Source of the DNA: Flavimaribacter sediminis
Lineage (GTDB): Bacteria; Pseudomonadota; Alphaproteobacteria; Rhizobiales; Rhizobiaceae
Assembly (NCBI RefSeq): GCF_019492055.1
Contig: NZ_JAICBX010000001.1
Location: 806,001 to 870,000, forward strand
DNA: 64,000 bases
Direction: 5' to 3'
A program made the translations under genes and the position numbers. Position 1 is the stretch's first letter. Each line of letters begins with the position of its first letter. Positions 61,348 to 64,000 of the stretch are shown one piece after another. A model generated the notes under the pieces. That model saw nothing but the letters and a program-made list of their open reading frames with translations. It made no database searches and was not told the DNA's origin.

Positions 61348-62129
61348 TGGCTGAACTCAAGGACACCATTGCGTCAAAAGCCGGCGTCGACCCGGCCGGC
61401 CGAAAGCGCAAGCGACCGGATCTCGTGGCCGACATGATACGCGAGAGAATCATTGGCGCCCACATGCGGCCGGGCGACCGTATACCGGCGGATTGGCTGA
61501 CGCCCCATACGCTGGGCGTTTCGCGCGGAACAGTTCGCGAAGCGCTCAAGGTGCTCGAGTATCAAGGCTTGATCAGCAGCAAGACCGGCCCCGGCGGCGG
61601 CGTGTTCATATGCGAGGTTCGCCCGGTCGACGCGATCAAGATGCTGGACAATCTGTTTTTGTTCAAAGCGCCCACAATTGCGGACATCTACGCCATTCGC
61701 AAGAAACTCGAACCGGAACTGGCGGCGTCAGTGGCGGGCAATCTTTCGGAGCAAGCCATGGCGGCGCTTCAGAAAACAATCCGCCTTTATGAGAAAGAGC
61801 CTAAAACGGCGGAAGAGGAATACAGCCAGCGCCTCGCCGAACTGGATTTTCATGCCGAACTTGCAAGCCATTGCGACAACACGCTGCTCGGCTTTATGTG
61901 CCGATTTCTGGTGAGCCTTCTGAGAGACATGACGGTCTGCCGCGAGATCTATCGGGAGCCCAATTCGGAACTTCGAGAGACCGGTCTGCATTATCAGATC
62001 AGGCTTTTGCGGGCCATCAATGCAGGACATGCCGACAAGGCGCGCGAGATCATGTATGTCCACATGGTGGAGGCCGAGAAATACATGCTCGAAATGGCCG
62101 CCATCCGGGCGCCCGGAGAAAACGATTGA
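61347..62129 (+). CDS. GntR-family regulator (FadR/VanR type with FCD domain)
   Basis: The 260-residue protein has a GntR winged helix (RPGDRIPADWLTPHTLGVSRGTVREALKVLEYQGLISSKTGPGGGVFI, about residues 35-85) and a helical FCD domain (about 105-250) with metal-binding His/Asp positions such as LDFHAEL. Its start overlaps the ATPase stop by 1 base, so it is part of the importer operon. A fitting operator lies at 55733-55745. Confidence 0.88.
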   Translation: MAELKDTIASKAGVDPAGRKRKRPDLVADMIRERIIGAHMRPGDRIPADWLTPHTLGVSRGTVREALKVLEYQGLISSKTGPGGGVFICEVRPVDAIKMLDNLFLFKAPTIADIYAIRKKLEPELAASVAGNLSEQAMAALQKTIRLYEKEPKTAEEEYSQRLAELDFHAELASHCDNTLLGFMCRFLVSLLRDMTVCREIYREPNSELRETGLHYQIRLLRAINAGHADKAREIMYVHMVEAEKYMLEMAAIRAPGEND

Positions 62130-62240
62130 GGCTTCCGGGGAGGTTGGGGCTGACAGCCACGGAGCAATTTGCAAGAATGGCGCTCCACGCTATCCCGTAT
62201 TTCACAGCACGAATTAGAAAAGAAAGACTACGGAGGATAA

Positions 62241-63410
62241 ATGCCACGCCTGAATATCGACAGTGAGTATCTGGCGGACACGCTGGATAAACTTCTGCAT
62301 ATTCCAAGCCCCACCGGATACACGGACAACATCGTCCGGTTCGTCTCAAAACAATTAATCGAACTTGGGCTTCAGGTGGAATTGACGCGCAGGGGCGCGA
62401 TAAAGGCTGTTCGTCAGGGCAAGCGTCCGGAGGGCGCCCGCGCGATCGTATCCCATCTCGACACGCTCGGGGCACAGGTCAAGTTTCTCAAGAGCAACGG
62501 CCGCGTTTCGCTGGTCCCGATCGGGCACTGGTCGTCGCGCTTTGCCGAAGGCGCGCGCGCGACCGTGTTCAGTTCCAAGGGCGGCTATCGCGGCACCATT
62601 CTGCCCATCAAGGCTTCGGGACACACGTTCAACGAGGAAATCGACACGTTGCCGGTGGCGTGGGAGAACGTCGAGATGCGTATCGACGCCATGTCTCGCA
62701 ACGAGGAGCATCTGGATCGTCTCGGCATCGAGGTCGGAGACATTGTCGCGATCGATCCGCAGCCGGAATTTCTCGATAATGGCTACATCGTTTCGCGACA
62801 CCTCGACAACAAGGCCGGCGTGGCGGTCATGCTTGCGTCTCTCAAGGCCATGCAGGATCAGCAACTCAAGACGCCTGTCGACATACACTTTCTGTTTTCC
62901 ATCGCTGAGGAGGTCGGTGTCGGCGCCGCCTCGATCGTGTCTCCCAACGTCGCGTCGATGATCGCAATCGACAACGGCACGACCGCTCCAGGGCAGAACT
63001 CCGACGAGTTCGGCGTCACGATCGCCATGGCGGATCAGACCGGGCCGTTCGACTACCACCTGACCAAGAAGATGGCCGAGCTCTGTCAGAAGAATGATAT
63101 TCGTTATCAAAAGGATATATTCAAATATTACCGATCTGATTCAGCCAGCGCCATCGAAGCCGGAGCGGATGTGCGCACCTGCCTCATCACGTTCGGCATC
63201 GACGCGTCGCATGGCTACGAGCGTATCCATCTGCATGCATTGAGATCGCTCGCCGAACTGGTGACGGCCTATGTTTCGAGCACGGTCAAGATCAAGCGGG
63301 ACTTCGAGGAGCACGGAGAACTCAACGGATTTACCCGTCAGTCAACCGGAGAAGCCGAACAGGAACTCTCCGTCGACGTCGAGGAAGAGGAACTCGGCGC
63401 ACAGACCTAG
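62241..63410 (+). CDS. NAGGN-associated M42-family peptidase
   Basis: The 389-residue metallopeptidase has the M42 metal and catalytic segments AIVSHLDTLGAQVKFL, VSRHLDNKAGVAVML and FLFSIAEEVGVGAASI. It matches the peptidase that elsewhere forms a conserved trio with the NAGGN amidotransferase and synthetase. GGAGG precedes the ATG. Here it lies 8 kb from its two partners, on the opposite strand and behind the peptide importer operon. It may trim or recycle the osmolyte or a precursor. Confidence 0.88.
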   Translation: MPRLNIDSEYLADTLDKLLHIPSPTGYTDNIVRFVSKQLIELGLQVELTRRGAIKAVRQGKRPEGARAIVSHLDTLGAQVKFLKSNGRVSLVPIGHWSSRFAEGARATVFSSKGGYRGTILPIKASGHTFNEEIDTLPVAWENVEMRIDAMSRNEEHLDRLGIEVGDIVAIDPQPEFLDNGYIVSRHLDNKAGVAVMLASLKAMQDQQLKTPVDIHFLFSIAEEVGVGAASIVSPNVASMIAIDNGTTAPGQNSDEFGVTIAMADQTGPFDYHLTKKMAELCQKNDIRYQKDIFKYYRSDSASAIEAGADVRTCLITFGIDASHGYERIHLHALRSLAELVTAYVSSTVKIKRDFEEHGELNGFTRQSTGEAEQELSVDVEEEELGAQT

Positions 63411-63411
63411 G

Positions 63412-64000
63412 TCAAACGATTGCCGGAATTTCAGCAAGGGTTTTGGCAAGCCGGCGAGGACCGTCCGGCTGGCCGATGGCGCGCACAGAAGCGATCAACC
63501 GGTCCTGGGCCTCGACATCGAGAGCCGCACAACACGCGCGAAATTTTTCTTCGAGGTCAGAGTCGCTCATGGGCAGCAGCGGTCCGCCACGATAGCGCGT
63601 GTCGGCCTCGGCTTCCAGGCGTCCCCCGTCCTTCAGATGGAATACGACCCGCGAACGTATCAGGTCAAAGCCCTTGGCGTTGATCTTCGGATCGACCGCA
63701 GTTGATATCCGCTTTTGCATATTCTGGAATGCTGGCGCGCAGACGACGTCGTCCTCGAATTCAGGAAGGCCGGCGCTGCGGCGCAGAACCAGCATTGAAA
63801 TCAAGGCAGCCATCGAGAATTTCGCCTGGAGGCCGTTTTTGGCGACGGCGTAGCGGATCGGATTCAGGATATTGTCTCCGGCGAAGAATTCGATTCTTTC
63901 AACGTTCTCAGGCGCGACGTCATTGTCGATGACCAGCTTGCGGACCATGTCCATGGCCTGGTGGGTAAGGATCCCGCTGGGGTAGGGCTTTATGCTGACG
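63412..64000 (-). CDS. MmgE/PrpD-family protein, C-terminal part (runs off the right edge)
   Basis: The visible 195 codons end at 63412 and continue past the window. The frame near the edge reads SIKPYPSGILTHQAMDMVRKL, matching the conserved KPYP...HQA segment of 2-methylcitrate dehydratase-like proteins. The remaining residues form the typical C-terminal domain. It converges on the M42 peptidase gene with 1 base between the stop codons. Members of the family dehydrate tricarboxylic acids or act on related compounds; the substrate here is unknown. Confidence 0.82.
   Translation of the reverse strand, partial: VSIKPYPSGILTHQAMDMVRKLVIDNDVAPENVERIEFFAGDNILNPIRYAVAKNGLQAKFSMAALISMLVLRRSAGLPEFEDDVVCAPAFQNMQKRISTAVDPKINAKGFDLIRSRVVFHLKDGGRLEAEADTRYRGGPLLPMSDSDLEEKFRACCAALDVEAQDRLIASVRAIGQPDGPRRLAKTLAEIPAIV

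Noticed and set aside
1-64000. CRISPR arrays, rRNA or tRNA genes, prophage structural genes, defence systems
   Set aside because: No regularly spaced repeats, RNA gene signatures or phage/defence protein motifs were seen anywhere in the window.

Overview
The window looks like a chromosomal segment of an alphaproteobacterium, most likely of the order Hyphomicrobiales (rhizobia and relatives). This is an inference from high coding G+C, the density of ABC and TRAP importers, CoA-thioester catabolic genes and AraC/IclR/GntR/LacI regulators, the DppC-DppD fusion, and the asnO-ngg osmolyte genes known from Sinorhizobium and relatives. No rRNA, tRNA or CRISPR was seen. I count about 50 credible genes, almost all metabolic and arranged in compact operons that are each paired with a regulator.

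Layout. 0-5 kb: exported HAD phosphatase, outer-membrane beta-barrel protein, NylB/class C-type serine hydrolase, class III aminotransferase. 5.6-6.7 kb: the right end of an IS21-family element whose istA is mostly deleted and fused to istB. 6.7-9.8 kb: type I secretion adaptor and ABC transporter without a visible substrate or TolC. 10.2-12.4 kb: two tandem paralogous AraC regulators. 13.1-20.4 kb: a TAXI-TRAP importer, CaiB/BaiF CoA-transferase and IclR regulator, divergent from an internally deleted SDR, a NodN-type MaoC hydratase and a crotonase. 20.4-22.1 kb: azoreductase divergent from a LysR regulator.

22.2-35.0 kb: a TetR regulator divergent from a 13-gene run: SCP-x/Ltp-type thiolase, paired MaoC proteins, SDR, a complete Liv-type ABC importer, acyl-CoA ligase, crotonase, a deletion relic of an alpha-methylacyl-CoA racemase, and an acyl-CoA dehydrogenase. 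Together these read as import, CoA activation and beta-oxidation of an unidentified (possibly branched or alicyclic) carboxylate. 35.1-38 kb: AraC regulator, small membrane protein, MDR oxidoreductase.

38.1-49.3 kb: a block bounded by two copies of the first 18 codons of dusA, a known integration hot spot, one copy being the start of the intact dusA. The block holds a LacI regulator, MBL-fold hydrolase, BKACE (beta-keto acid cleavage enzyme), an alpha/beta hydrolase whose nucleophile elbow has Ala instead of Ser, a second Liv-type importer, a GST and an SDR. Two LacI-like operator sequences lie in the divergent promoter region. This is the best candidate for an undescribed catabolic system.

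49.2-64 kb: dusA, then the osmolyte N-acetylglutaminylglutamine amide (NAGGN) genes ngg and asnO under a divergent MarR regulator. These are followed by an M20 amidohydrolase, a dipeptide-type ABC importer with a permease-ATPase fusion, a GntR regulator, and the M42 peptidase that normally sits next to asnO-ngg. A truncated MmgE/PrpD gene runs off the right edge. This arrangement suggests that osmolyte synthesis and the uptake or recycling of a small peptide-like compound are linked here.
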